Source of the DNA: Roseovarius aestuariivivens
GTDB lineage: Bacteria > Pseudomonadota > Alphaproteobacteria > Rhodobacterales > Rhodobacteraceae
Direction of reading: 5' to 3'
NCBI RefSeq assembly: GCF_004761875.1
Contig: NZ_SJEY01000001.1
Coordinates: forward strand, 1 to 64,000
Length of the DNA stretch: 64,000 bases
A program made the position numbers and the translations under genes. The notes beneath the pieces are model-generated. The model searched no databases and had not been told where the DNA came from. It saw only the letters and a program-made list of their open reading frames with translations. Below, piece by piece: positions 17,446 through 26,642 of the stretch. Positions within the stretch are counted from its first letter, which is position 1. Each line of letters opens with the position of its first letter.

Positions 17446-17769
17446 CAGCGCCAAGCTCGAAGCTGTGCGGTGCGTCTTGAGATGGGTCGCGTCGATCATC
17501 AGCGTGTCGGTCCCGCCACCCTGACCGGACAGTTCCAAGAGCATCCGGGCGAAGATGCCCTTCTCGCTCCAGCGTTTCCAACGGCTGTAAAGCGTCTTGT
17601 GTGGGCCGTATTCCGCAGGTGCATCGCGCCAACGTAAGCCATTCCGATTTATGAAAATAATCCCACTTAACACACGTGTGTCATCGACACGCGGCTTGCC
17701 ATGTGACTTCGGGAAAAAGGGGCGCAGCTTCGCCATTTGCGCATCGCTCAGCCAGTAAAGGTCAGACAT
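17422..17769 (-). CDS. IS5-family transposase, OrfA
   Basis: A 115-residue first part of an IS427-group transposase, starting with MSDLYWLSDAQMAKLRPFFP. It contains the DUF4096-like DNA-binding region and the first catalytic Asp in LMIDATHLKTH. It ends 24 nt after a run of six A and five G on the minus strand (17435–17445). A -1 slip there fuses it to OrfB, which holds the remaining catalytic residues, so full transposase needs the frameshift. Confidence 0.85.
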   Translation of the reverse strand: MSDLYWLSDAQMAKLRPFFPKSHGKPRVDDTRVLSGIIFINRNGLRWRDAPAEYGPHKTLYSRWKRWSEKGIFARMLLELSGQGGGTDTLMIDATHLKTHRTASSLALKKGGVAD

Positions 17770-17834
17770 GTCACCGCTCCGTTTTTTGGAGCCGTGAATC
17801 ACGCACGAGCCATAAGATCAATGCATCCTGAACC

Positions 17835-18117
17835 TAGAGAAGTTGGTGTGTATATTCGGGTCTGCAATAATGCCAATTATGTAAATCTTGGTTGAGGAAC
17901 AAAGGGCGGAAAGCGGTCTTTCGCCGCTGGCGCGCATTAACTAACCCAGGGGATGAAAGCAGACATTAGTTCCAGTCCCTCAGACGGTCTGCCGTCGCGA
18001 CTACTTTTGTTTGGGTTCAGGTAGAATAGCACGTTGCATTAGGCTCGGCGCTGAATGAAAATACCACTTAAAATAAGCGAAAATTGGATCAAAACACATT
18101 CTGAATGAAAGTACTCA
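17835..18117. other. AT-rich leader of the defence operon
   Basis: A 283-bp stretch between the IS5 element and the nuclease gene, clearly richer in A and T than its surroundings. It should hold the promoter of the two-gene defence operon. I see no open frame with support and no clear hairpin terminator. Confidence 0.4.
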
Positions 18118-19065
18118 ATGCATAGCTGCGCTCCACCGATAGATGTTTTGGAAGAGAGGTTTGAGGAGTATGCGACCGTCAATGGTGGCCTTGGGCACAC
18201 GCTGCTGGAACAAATCGAGGCAGATGACGGAGCATTGGCGCACGCACTCAGGGAATATTTTGAATCTGCTCACTTGGATGCGCGAACCAGATTTCATTCT
18301 TTTGTTGGAATAGACTTACACCCCGATGGAGACGGGGTTGCACCTGTCGTGACATATCCTGGTTCTCTGCCAAGCACTACAAGACGCGGGTTGTTTGGCG
18401 AGGTTCTTGCCGGGCTTTTAACCGAAAGCTACGAGTACATTGGCGCTCATAATTGGAATGTGCCGATCTTTCTTTTTCGTTACCACGATGATGCAGCGAA
18501 CTATCTGTTTACGCTCGCTCGCGACCCCACTCAAACACGGCAAACCATCGGTCGTCTTGGAACTGATTTTATTGGTTTGTCATTAAACGATGATGGTGAG
18601 GTTGTCCGGATAATTTCTGGAGAAGCCAAGTGGCGTCTGACGTTGACGCAGGCCAAAGTCGATGACGTCATGTTGGGCAAAAAGGCCAAAGGCTCCGCGG
18701 TTCGATCCGGAAAGGGAGTGTGGCGAGACCTAAACAAGGAGCCAAGCCCGCCTAGCGGTGCTCGACAACTGCTTGAGCTCCTTCGCGAGTATGACTCAGA
18801 CGGCTTTGATTCAGCGATACTCTGCTTAGAGCGCGCATTGGTTGTGAAAGATCCTGCGCCAATACCGAAGACGGATTTGATCGTGTTTGCCGGAAATGGC
18901 CGCGCCAAGCGCGAAAAAGGAGAACGCCTTCTCCCTTGGGAAGGTGTTCCAGATGAGTACACCGCTGGCAATGATCTTCAGATCGTAGAAGTAGTTCTTC
19001 AAGGTGGCGAAGACTTGATAGACACGATTTACGCAAGCCTCTGGGAGAACGGCGAAGATGCCTGA
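18118..19065 (+). CDS. hamA: Hachiman HamA-like / AbpA-like (DUF1837-type) nuclease
   Basis: A 315-residue protein whose central part matches the PD-(D/E)xK layout of DUF1837 effectors: Glu95 in RRGLFGEVLAGLL, Asp150 in GRLGTDFIGLSL, and Glu169-x-Lys171 in IISGEAKW. In Hachiman and AbpAB antiphage systems such a protein is held inactive by a partner helicase and degrades DNA once the partner senses damage or invasion. The stop overlaps the helicase start by 8 bp, so the two are coupled. Codon use is AT-richer than in the flanking genes, pointing to transfer. Family assignment is by motif order and partner only, so another nuclease–helicase defence pair is possible. Confidence 0.6.
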   Translation: MHSCAPPIDVLEERFEEYATVNGGLGHTLLEQIEADDGALAHALREYFESAHLDARTRFHSFVGIDLHPDGDGVAPVVTYPGSLPSTTRRGLFGEVLAGLLTESYEYIGAHNWNVPIFLFRYHDDAANYLFTLARDPTQTRQTIGRLGTDFIGLSLNDDGEVVRIISGEAKWRLTLTQAKVDDVMLGKKAKGSAVRSGKGVWRDLNKEPSPPSGARQLLELLREYDSDGFDSAILCLERALVVKDPAPIPKTDLIVFAGNGRAKREKGERLLPWEGVPDEYTAGNDLQIVEVVLQGGEDLIDTIYASLWENGEDA

Positions 19066-22000
19066 TCTGGATCCAGAACGCAAAGAGATTGCTGAAGCGC
19101 TCAGGCGGCAAGTTGCTTCAGAGAACGAACTCACTGCTTCCCAAGCACGCGCATTTGTTCGCGGATTGCAGACAGGCTGGGACGTTCCCACCATTCAATG
19201 GGGCGAAGCAGAAACGCGGGAGCAGTATACCGATGCCAGGCGCCTGCTGAATGCGGCTTCGATACTTCAAAGCGTTGACGGGCGAGACTCGTCAGAAGCG
19301 CGTCTATGCTACAGGCGCAGCGGTGAGATACTCGAATGGCTGTCACGAGCACACGATGACCTTTCCACGACTGTTTCCCTGGAACTCTTGGCTGCTGCCG
19401 CCTATCAGCTTGGCGGTAGTCCAGCCATGGCTTCTGCGCTCTTGGCGCAAGTAGATGAAACCAAGCCCGGTGAACGCTTGTATGCGCAGTTCCTGCGAGC
19501 TGATTTCGATGGCGTAATCCTTTCTGTCTCTGACTTCTGGCGAGCAAACTTGGTAATCACAGACCGTGCCGCTCAGCAGCGTCTCATACAGGAAGGGGGT
19601 GACGATAAAGTCGGGTGGTTCGTGACGGTCGAACTTATCCGTGTCTTGGGTCTCATTTCGGACTCGCTCCGCCGTGGTGAAGAGGAGCGTTTGGCTCTTG
19701 CGACCCGCAAACTTGCTGCTCTGGAAAAGTTGATGATTCGAACTTTTTCAGATGAGATTTCACTCTTCTTAACTTTGCTTCACCAGGTTGCGGTTGGATT
19801 TGCCGAGGCTAGTATCTACGCACCGATCAGGCTTCTCAGTCAACTAAATGAAGAACGCTCACCCCGTTTGGAGCGCTTTGCTCGTGGACAGTTCAGACAA
19901 GGGCGGGGAATCCTTTGGGCTTCTCAAAGACAAGGTCTTGGCCGTCTTCTTGAAAAGGACTCCTTTGCTTTGTGCACACCAACGGGTTCTGGCAAGACCT
20001 TAGTTGCCAATCTTGCATTAGTGAAGGAGCTGATGCTCCGCGCTGAAGAAGATGGTCCTCTTGCACTCTATCTTGTGCCGTCTCGTGCGCTCGCAAGCGA
20101 GGTCGAAGCCAAGCTATCGAGTGAGCTTTCAAATGATGTGATTGTCACGGGCCTCTATGGCGGGACTGACTGGGGCGTCACCGACTATTGGCTCGATGCT
20201 GAAGAGCCCACGGTACTCATCGCCACAGTGGAAAAGGCTGACGCCCTCATGCGCTACCTCGGTCCACTGTTGTTGCGACGTTTACGTCTTTTGATCGTGG
20301 ATGAAGCACACCAGGTTGTCCTCGAAGATAATGAGCGTACGCAAGATGATTTCGCCGAGCACTCGTCTCGCTCATTGCGGCTCGAAGCTTTCGTCTCAAA
20401 GCTGCTTACGCGCGCGCCAAACATTGCTCGTGTTGCTTTGACGGCAGTTGCCGGGGGAGCCGCTGGGCCAGTTTCTCGGTGGATAGAAGGCAGTGAAAAC
20501 GCCGAGCCCGTAGGATCAGACTATCGAAGTACACGTCAGATCATTGGTTCTTTCGAAACCAATCCTGGAGGTGCTGGGCGAATGCTCCTAGAAATATTGA
20601 ATGGCAAACCGTTGTTTGTCCGAGGGCGCGACGATCCCGTATATATTAATCTACGCACACCGCCGATGCCGCAACTCCCTGCGGCCATGCGGAACAGTGT
20701 CAATCGCTTCAATCAGCTAAACGTTCTTTGGACCGCATTACATCTTGCGTCCGGTGGGCGCCGCATTCTCATCTCACTGGCGCAGCAACCCGAGCGAACG
20801 ATGGGCTGGTACAAAGATGCTCTTCAACTTGTATCTTGGGCGGAAATGCCAGGTTTCGCTCTTCCTGACGATAATGATGACAGGCAAAGGTATGAAGACG
20901 CTCGCGCAGCCTGCGTTGATTATTGCGGAGAAGAATCCTACGAGGTGGCCTTACTGGACCATGGTATTGCGTCGAACCATGGCCAAATGCCGCAGCGAAT
21001 TCGCAGAGTTATGGTTGACCTAATAGACCGTGGTATTTGCCCGGTCACTGTTGCGACTGCGACCCTGACTGAAGGCGTTAACCTTCCCTTTGACATTATA
21101 TTCGTTCCATCTTTGATGAGACGTTCGTTCAACGCTGCCGAAGAGCGGCAAGTCGAAAACCGGATTTCTACAGCTGAATTTCGCAACTTGGCTGGCCGAG
21201 CCGGTCGTCCTGGTGCAGGAAGCGGGCTTGAGGGGATTACACTCGTGCCAATTCCAGCGCGCCCCTCCACGACGGCAAGAAGTACTCTTCGAACGCAGCG
21301 TAGGCAAATCGCGGCAATGGAAGAAGACTGGCGACTGCTCAGGCAATCCCTGTTGGCAGAGGAGCTTGAACAATTCGACATCGATAGTCCACTCGCACTT
21401 TTGCTCGATGGCATTGCTGAGAGAGCCCGTGAGCTCCTGGACATCGATGGTGAGGATTTCCTCGCTTGGCTTGAAGAGGTCCTTCCTCCTGATGTGAGTC
21501 CCAATGCAGGGAGAGCATCGGAAGATGAACTGGCACGTCTTGCTGATAGCATAGATGAATTGGATGGCGTACTTTTGAGTGCGTTAGAGGAGCTTCAACG
21601 CGTCGATGACGCTGGGCTTGAGGGTGCTGCCGCAGAAGAAGCGCTCGCCGCATTATGGAGCAAGACATTTACCGTTTATGCTGCCGCACAAGAAGCGTGG
21701 ATGGGGGCAGCATTTATCCGCAGGGGTCAAGCTGTTCTAGAAGAGATTTACCCCGAGCGTGAGGAGCGCAGTCGGCTCTATCAGTATGGCTTTACGCCCC
21801 ATGTCGGACGCCGGTTTGAGGCCGTCGTTCCAAGCATCCTCGAACGCTTGAGAGATACAGAAGACTACGGCACCGCGAATGATGCGGACCGATTGACCGT
21901 GTTTCGCGAACTCGGTGAACTTTTGGAAGATGACAGAGGTTTTGGATTTAGAGTTCGTTCTACTGAGACGGACCAAGCGATATTGGCGAATTGGGAGAAC

Positions 22001-22678
22001 GTATTGTCGTGGTGGATGCATGCCGCAGGTCACGAAGCTCCCGAACCACAAGCTCTTCGTTCGTGGCAGCGTTTCGTAAGCGACAACCTAGAGTTCCGAT
22101 TAGGCGTCGGCCTGGGTGCAGTAGTAGCCCGCGCCTGGTCAGACGGAGTTGACGGTGCGATTGTAGTTCCGTCATTGGACGCTTGGCGCGCAACTACTGG
22201 TTTGCCATGGTTTGGCTTCTGGGCAAGGGAACTCCTCAGGTGGGGAACCTTAGACCCGTTCGTAGCATTCGCCTTAGCCGAGGGTTTGGTAGGAACGCGT
22301 GAAGCAGGAGAGCAGCTCAGACCAGAATTTAATGCTTGGCTGGAAGAACAGAGGCAGAAGATTGAGTCTGATGATCTAATCGATCCCCAATTGTTCCTTG
22401 AATGGAAAGGTTCGCGGGCCGTGCGGGCGGAGCGCAGAGTTCGTCGTAGAACATTGAACGCAACACTAAGCGGAACTGATGGTCGCCGTGGGCAATACGC
22501 CGTCATTCCTGTAGTCGATGATGGTATTATCCATTGGTTTGACGCGGCTGGTTTCGCTCTTGCGCGCTCAGACGAGGAGAATTCGCCCTTCCGAGGTTTG
22601 ATACACCGCGATGATTTTCAGCTACGCATAAATCGAGGTGGGCCGATTGTGCGCCAAACTTACTCTGGTTCTGCCTGA
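19058..22678 (+). CDS. hamB: Hachiman HamB-like / AbpB-like SF2 (Ski2-type) helicase
   Basis: A 1206-residue superfamily 2 helicase. Residues 1–290 are helical and of unknown fold. Walker A is CTPTGSGKT (306–314), the DEAH box lies at 415–418, motif III is ALTAVAGGA, motif V is TATLTEGVNLPF and motif VI is NLAGRAGRPG (~711). The AGRAGRPG form is typical of Ski2/Hel308-like enzymes. A long C-terminal region (~740–1206) has acidic helices. It is longer than the ~900–1000-residue HamB proteins I recall. It is coupled to the upstream nuclease by an 8-bp overlap. ATP-driven translocation on damaged or phage DNA, releasing the nuclease, is inferred from the family. Confidence 0.65.
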   Translation: MPDLDPERKEIAEALRRQVASENELTASQARAFVRGLQTGWDVPTIQWGEAETREQYTDARRLLNAASILQSVDGRDSSEARLCYRRSGEILEWLSRAHDDLSTTVSLELLAAAAYQLGGSPAMASALLAQVDETKPGERLYAQFLRADFDGVILSVSDFWRANLVITDRAAQQRLIQEGGDDKVGWFVTVELIRVLGLISDSLRRGEEERLALATRKLAALEKLMIRTFSDEISLFLTLLHQVAVGFAEASIYAPIRLLSQLNEERSPRLERFARGQFRQGRGILWASQRQGLGRLLEKDSFALCTPTGSGKTLVANLALVKELMLRAEEDGPLALYLVPSRALASEVEAKLSSELSNDVIVTGLYGGTDWGVTDYWLDAEEPTVLIATVEKADALMRYLGPLLLRRLRLLIVDEAHQVVLEDNERTQDDFAEHSSRSLRLEAFVSKLLTRAPNIARVALTAVAGGAAGPVSRWIEGSENAEPVGSDYRSTRQIIGSFETNPGGAGRMLLEILNGKPLFVRGRDDPVYINLRTPPMPQLPAAMRNSVNRFNQLNVLWTALHLASGGRRILISLAQQPERTMGWYKDALQLVSWAEMPGFALPDDNDDRQRYEDARAACVDYCGEESYEVALLDHGIASNHGQMPQRIRRVMVDLIDRGICPVTVATATLTEGVNLPFDIIFVPSLMRRSFNAAEERQVENRISTAEFRNLAGRAGRPGAGSGLEGITLVPIPARPSTTARSTLRTQRRQIAAMEEDWRLLRQSLLAEELEQFDIDSPLALLLDGIAERARELLDIDGEDFLAWLEEVLPPDVSPNAGRASEDELARLADSIDELDGVLLSALEELQRVDDAGLEGAAAEEALAALWSKTFTVYAAAQEAWMGAAFIRRGQAVLEEIYPEREERSRLYQYGFTPHVGRRFEAVVPSILERLRDTEDYGTANDADRLTVFRELGELLEDDRGFGFRVRSTETDQAILANWENVLSWWMHAAGHEAPEPQALRSWQRFVSDNLEFRLGVGLGAVVARAWSDGVDGAIVVPSLDAWRATTGLPWFGFWARELLRWGTLDPFVAFALAEGLVGTREAGEQLRPEFNAWLEEQRQKIESDDLIDPQLFLEWKGSRAVRAERRVRRRTLNATLSGTDGRRGQYAVIPVVDDGIIHWFDAAGFALARSDEENSPFRGLIHRDDFQLRINRGGPIVRQTYSGSA

Positions 22679-22828
22679 GATATCTCGACTGAGAACTAAT
22701 AAGTCTTGAGCGCTCAACGCCGTAATTTAGCTGTGCCGAGGCGACAGAGACATGAGCTGAATAGCAGTTATCAAAGCAACGTGATGGAACGATGGCATGG
22801 CGAACGACCGGTTTGGTGAAGCCGCACC

Positions 22829-23047
22829 CTAGTCACCTGAATCTAAAGTCCGCTGCATAGTGTCTTGAGCGGCCTCATCCGTTGCGTCCAGGCAAACCGC
22901 GCGTGCGCCGATCTCTTCTGTCAAGGCATTCATCTTGTCCTGACTGCGCGCCGCTAGCGTCAGCGCATGGTCTGCGGCAAGTTCCCGCGCCAGGGCTGCC
23001 GAAAGCCCATCCCCAACCCCGATGATGACGGCCTGCGAGTCGCCCAT
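22829..23047 (-). pseudogene. truncated SDR-family oxidoreductase (N-terminal fragment)
   Basis: Only the first Rossmann unit of a short-chain dehydrogenase is present: QAVIIGVGDGLSAALARELA followed by LTLAARS and a Cys/Asp strand. It stops after 72 residues, whereas the family needs about 230–250 and the catalytic Ser-Tyr-Lys is missing. The ATG at 23047 has an AGGAGA-like site, so this was once a real gene. The break lies at the right edge of the AT-rich defence island, so insertion of the island probably removed the rest. Confidence 0.7.
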
Positions 23048-23116
23048 GCTCTTCTCCTTGTCTCAAACCCAATACTTGACGTCGGAACGTGCCTGAAATA
23101 GGTGATATCTCAGTGA

Positions 23117-23190
23117 GCGGGCGTTGTGTAATGGTAAGACCTCAGCCTTCCAAGCTGATGATACGGGTTCGATTCCCGTCGCCCGCTCCA
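23117..23190 (+). tRNA. tRNA-Gly (TCC)
   Basis: A full cloverleaf is present: acceptor arms GCGGGCG and CGCCCGC, anticodon stem TCAGC/GCTGA with loop CTTCCAA (anticodon TCC), T-loop GGTTCGATTCC, discriminator T and an encoded CCA end. The 3' 44 bases are duplicated downstream at 23284–23327. Confidence 0.95.
23147..23190 (+). repeat. att-like direct repeat, copy 1 (3' part of tRNA-Gly)
   Basis: These 44 bases, from the first base of the anticodon loop to the CCA end, recur exactly at 23284–23327. A repeat that starts in the anticodon loop and runs to the tRNA end is the usual footprint of a tyrosine-recombinase integration. Confidence 0.8.
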
Positions 23191-23283
23191 AAAAAACTTT
23201 TCCGACAATTTGCCGACAAATTACTCTGTATATATCGGCTTAGTTTCTGAAATTTTTAATTAATTCTCAGACTTGGCACCTGT

Positions 23284-23327
23284 CTTCCAAGCTGATGATA
23301 CGGGTTCGATTCCCGTCGCCCGCTCCA
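23284..23327 (+). repeat. att-like direct repeat, copy 2
   Basis: An exact second copy of the 3' 44 bases of tRNA-Gly, 137 bp downstream of the first. Only 93 bp of AT-rich DNA lie between the copies and no integrase gene is present, so this looks like the remnant of an element that was almost wholly deleted. Confidence 0.8.
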
Positions 23328-23446
23328 TCGACTTTCCCCATGACTGACCGTCATCACCGGATTTATCCGTTTGGACCTTCTGACCACTTGACCCCACGGC
23401 GTTGCGCCGCCATGAACCTGCACCGTAAGAAAAGGACGCAAAGACC

Positions 23447-25243
23447 ATGGTACGCAGAGCCGAGAACGGCGCGGATATGCTGGATCGGGAAAAATCCAAG
23501 CGGGTGAGTGCCCTCGGCGAGCTCTGGCCTTTCGTCAAGCCCTACCGCGTACTCTTGTCCGCGGCGGTACTGGCGCTTGTTCTCACGGCGACAGTATCTT
23601 TGATCCTGCCGATGGCCGTGCGCCGGGTGGTTGACAATTTCGGAACCGAGGATGGCAAGATCCTCGATCAGTATTTTCTGGCAGCGGTGGGAATTGCGGG
23701 GCTTCTCGCAATCGGTACCGGCCTGCGATATGCGCTTGTGACCCGTCTGGGCGAGCGCGTGGTGGCCGATATCCGGAAGGCCCTGTTTTCGCGCGTAATC
23801 GGGCTCAGCCCTGTTTTCTACGAACGCACCATGACGGGTGAGATTCTCAGCCGGGTGACGACCGATACAACCTTGATCCTCTCGGTGATCGGGTCGAGCA
23901 TTTCCATCGCCCTACGCAATATTCTGATCTTCGTCGGCGGGCTTATCCTCATGCTGGTCACCTCGGCGAAGCTGACCGGGATGGTCCTTCTTCTTGTGCC
24001 GGCGATTATCGTGCCGATCTTGATGCTGGGCCGCAAGTTGCGAAAGCTGAGCCGCCAGAACCAGGACTGGATTGCGGCCAGCTCCGGCAACGCGTCCGAG
24101 GCGCTTTTGAACGTGCAGACCGTGCAGGCCTTCACCCACGAAGACGCCAGTCGCGCCGCTTTCTCGCACGTGACAGAGCAAAGCTATGATGTGGCCAAAA
24201 CCCGTGTCACCGTGCGCGCGCTTATGACGGTAATCGTGATTTTTCTTGTTTTCACAGGGATTGTCGGCGTGCTTTGGATCGGAGCCAATGACGTGCGCGC
24301 CGAGGTCATGAGTGCGGGCGCTCTCATCCAGTTCGTCATCTACTCGGTCATGGTCGCCGGGGCGGTCGCCGCACTGTCCGAGGTTTGGGGCGAGGTCCAG
24401 CGCGCCGCCGGCGCGACAGAGCGTCTGGTCGAGCTTCTTCAGGCTGAAGACGAGGTCACGGATCCGGCGCGCCCGATGCCGCTGCCAAGACCCGTCAAGG
24501 GGCGGGTCGCGTTTGAGAATGTCAGCTTCCATTATCCCACGCGGCGCGAGGCCCCTGCTCTTGATGCGCTCAACCTGGTGATCGAACCGGGTGAAACCGT
24601 GGCCCTTGTCGGCCCCTCGGGTGCGGGCAAGACCACGATCATCCAGTTGATCCAGAGGTTTTACGATCCGCAATCGGGCCGCGTGACGCTTGACGGCGTG
24701 CCACTTGATGCGATGACACGGGCAGATTTCCGCACCGCGCTTGCGCTGGTGCCTCAGGAACCGGTGATTTTCGCGGCTTCGGCGCGCGACAATATCCGTT
24801 TTGGCCGGGCCGACGCCACCGATGCAGAGGTGGAGGAGGCCGCGCGGACTGCGGCGGCGCATGACTTTATCATGGGATTACCCGACGGGTACGACACGTT
24901 CCTAGGGGAACGGGGCGTCATGCTGTCCGGTGGTCAGAAGCAGCGTGTGGCCATTGCCCGCGCCATCCTGCGCGATGCGCCGGTCCTGCTTTTGGATGAG
25001 GCGACATCAGCGCTTGACGCCGAAAGTGAGCGCGCGGTTCAGGCGGCGGTCGACGCACTTTCAAAGGAGCGCACGACTGTGATCGTCGCGCATCGGCTGG
25101 CCACGGTGAAGAAGGCCGACCGGATCATCGTGATGGATCAGGGCCGGATTGTCGCCGAGGGCACCCATGACGCCCTTGTTTCGCAAGGCGGACTCTATGC
25201 GCGGCTCGCACGGCTGCAATTCACCGACGGTCAGGCGGCCTGA
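23447..25243 (+). CDS. ABC exporter, fused membrane and ATPase domains (MsbA/LmrA-like)
   Basis: A 598-residue half-transporter. Residues ~25–320 hold six membrane helices of the type I exporter fold. The ATPase domain has Walker A LVGPSGAGKTTIIQLIQRF (~390), signature MLSGGQKQRVAIARAIL, Walker B VLLLDEATSALD and switch His in VIVAHRLATV. As a homodimer it would export lipids, drugs or other hydrophobic compounds. The ATG at 23447 has AAAGGAC upstream. It stands alone, just after the tRNA scar, and ends convergent to the nucleobase operon. The substrate is unknown. Confidence 0.9.
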   Translation: MVRRAENGADMLDREKSKRVSALGELWPFVKPYRVLLSAAVLALVLTATVSLILPMAVRRVVDNFGTEDGKILDQYFLAAVGIAGLLAIGTGLRYALVTRLGERVVADIRKALFSRVIGLSPVFYERTMTGEILSRVTTDTTLILSVIGSSISIALRNILIFVGGLILMLVTSAKLTGMVLLLVPAIIVPILMLGRKLRKLSRQNQDWIAASSGNASEALLNVQTVQAFTHEDASRAAFSHVTEQSYDVAKTRVTVRALMTVIVIFLVFTGIVGVLWIGANDVRAEVMSAGALIQFVIYSVMVAGAVAALSEVWGEVQRAAGATERLVELLQAEDEVTDPARPMPLPRPVKGRVAFENVSFHYPTRREAPALDALNLVIEPGETVALVGPSGAGKTTIIQLIQRFYDPQSGRVTLDGVPLDAMTRADFRTALALVPQEPVIFAASARDNIRFGRADATDAEVEEAARTAAAHDFIMGLPDGYDTFLGERGVMLSGGQKQRVAIARAILRDAPVLLLDEATSALDAESERAVQAAVDALSKERTTVIVAHRLATVKKADRIIVMDQGRIVAEGTHDALVSQGGLYARLARLQFTDGQAA

Positions 25244-25358
25244 GCTTGTCGAAACCGTCTTAGCGGGCTTTGCACAAGCGCGGGATCACACCGCTTTCCG
25301 CCGTAAACGGACAATGTGGCATGAGGCGAACGCCGCGTGTTCCCTGCGGTGCGATATG

Positions 25359-26642
25359 TCAGTCTTGGCTGAGGCGATGGCGGCGCCGTACCGAAGCGGA
25401 ACGGCCTGGCAGATCGAGCGTAGCGTCGTTGCGCATCTTCCGGGAAATGACCTTGCCCTTGGCGATCACGCAGAGCCTGTCGGGACGTAGTCGCAGCGCC
25501 TCGACCGGATTGCCGGCATCAAGCACCACGAGGGACGCCTGCGCGCCGACATGCAGGCCATAGTCCTCGAGGTTGAGGATATTCGCGTTCTCGGTCGTCA
25601 CCATGTCAAAGCACCGCCGCATCTCGTCGGGATGCGTCATCTGTGCGACGTGCAGTCCCATAAATGCCACGTCGAGCATGTCCGCGGTGCCGAGCGGATA
25701 CCACGGATCAAGCACGCAGTCCTGCCCCCAGCCTACGGTGATGCCGTGGCTTTGCATTTCCTTGACGCGGGTCAGGCCGCGACGCTTGGGAAAGGTATCG
25801 TGCCGGCCTTGGATGGTGATGTTGATCAGCGGGTTCGGGATGGCGGCAAGTTCGGCTTCGGCTATCAGCGGCAAGAGCTTCGAAACGTAATAGTTGTCCA
25901 TCGAATGCATCGATGTAAGGTGAGAGCCCGCAGCGCGCCCCTGCAGGCCAAGACGGGTGACTTCCTGCGCGAGAGTCTCCACGTGGCGGGACATCGGGTC
26001 ATCCGTTTCGTCGCAATGCAGGTCGATCATCAACCCACGTTCGCTGGCGATCTGGCAAAGCTCGTGGACCGAGGCCGTGCCGTCGCCCATGCTGCGTTCG
26101 AAATGCGGGATGCCGCCGACCACGTCGATCCCCATGTCTAGTGCGCGGATGGTGTTCTCGCGCGCCGAGGGGTCGCGGTAAAATCCGTCCTGCGGGAAGG
26201 CGACGAGTTGCAGGTCGATATAGCCTTTCACCTTGTCGCGGAGTTCCAGCATGGCCTGTACGCCCAAGAGGCGGTCATCGCAGGTGTCCACATGGCTGCG
26301 GATCGCCAAAAGGCCCATAGACGCCGCCCAGTCGCAATAGCGAAGGCCGCGCTCGACCATCTCTTCGACCTTGACGATCTCCTTGAGTTCACCCCATAGA
26401 CCAATGCCCTCCAGCAGCGTGCCAGAGGCGTTGATGCGCGGCGTGCCGTAGCTGAGCGTGGCGTCCATGTGGAAATGCGGATCCACGAAGGGCGGCGAGA
26501 CGAGATCGCCGAATGCATCGATCACCTCGCCGGCCTTGGCGCCGGTCAGCCGGTCGATAGCGGCAATCCGGTCACCCTTGATGCCAATATCCGTGACACG
26601 CCCATCTGGCATCGTGGCCCCTTGTACGATCACATCGAACAT
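25359..26642 (-). CDS. cytosine deaminase-like amidohydrolase (CodA family)
   Basis: A 427-residue metal-dependent amidohydrolase closely following E. coli CodA. It has the HFHMD motif for metal, the catalytic HCDETDD block, SHLTSMHSMDNYY, INITIQGRHDTFPKRRGLTR and GQDCVLDPWYPLGTADMLDV. The metal Asp313 of CodA is kept, but the next residue, Asp314 in CodA, is Cys here. Changes at 314 alter base preference in the E. coli enzyme, so the true substrate may be another pyrimidine or a purine such as isoguanine. It is the last gene of the BMP-type nucleoside transporter operon; its ATG shares one base with the permease stop. Confidence 0.85.
   Translation of the reverse strand: MFDVIVQGATMPDGRVTDIGIKGDRIAAIDRLTGAKAGEVIDAFGDLVSPPFVDPHFHMDATLSYGTPRINASGTLLEGIGLWGELKEIVKVEEMVERGLRYCDWAASMGLLAIRSHVDTCDDRLLGVQAMLELRDKVKGYIDLQLVAFPQDGFYRDPSARENTIRALDMGIDVVGGIPHFERSMGDGTASVHELCQIASERGLMIDLHCDETDDPMSRHVETLAQEVTRLGLQGRAAGSHLTSMHSMDNYYVSKLLPLIAEAELAAIPNPLINITIQGRHDTFPKRRGLTRVKEMQSHGITVGWGQDCVLDPWYPLGTADMLDVAFMGLHVAQMTHPDEMRRCFDMVTTENANILNLEDYGLHVGAQASLVVLDAGNPVEALRLRPDRLCVIAKGKVISRKMRNDATLDLPGRSASVRRRHRLSQD

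Larger units (their letters stand above)
17002..17834 (-). mobile_element. IS5-family (IS427-like) insertion sequence
   Basis: The 833-bp element has imperfect terminal inverted repeats: GGGTCAGGATTCAT at 17002–17015 and ATGCATCCTGAACC at 17821–17834. It is flanked by TA on each side (17000–17001 and 17835–17836), within CTA…TAG, consistent with the 2-bp target duplication of the IS427 group. It encodes a frameshifted transposase and looks intact. It marks the left edge of the defence island. Confidence 0.8.

Noticed and set aside
23256..23538. Short minus-strand open frames over the tRNA repeat and exporter leader
   Set aside because: They cross the tRNA-derived repeat and have no ribosome-binding site.
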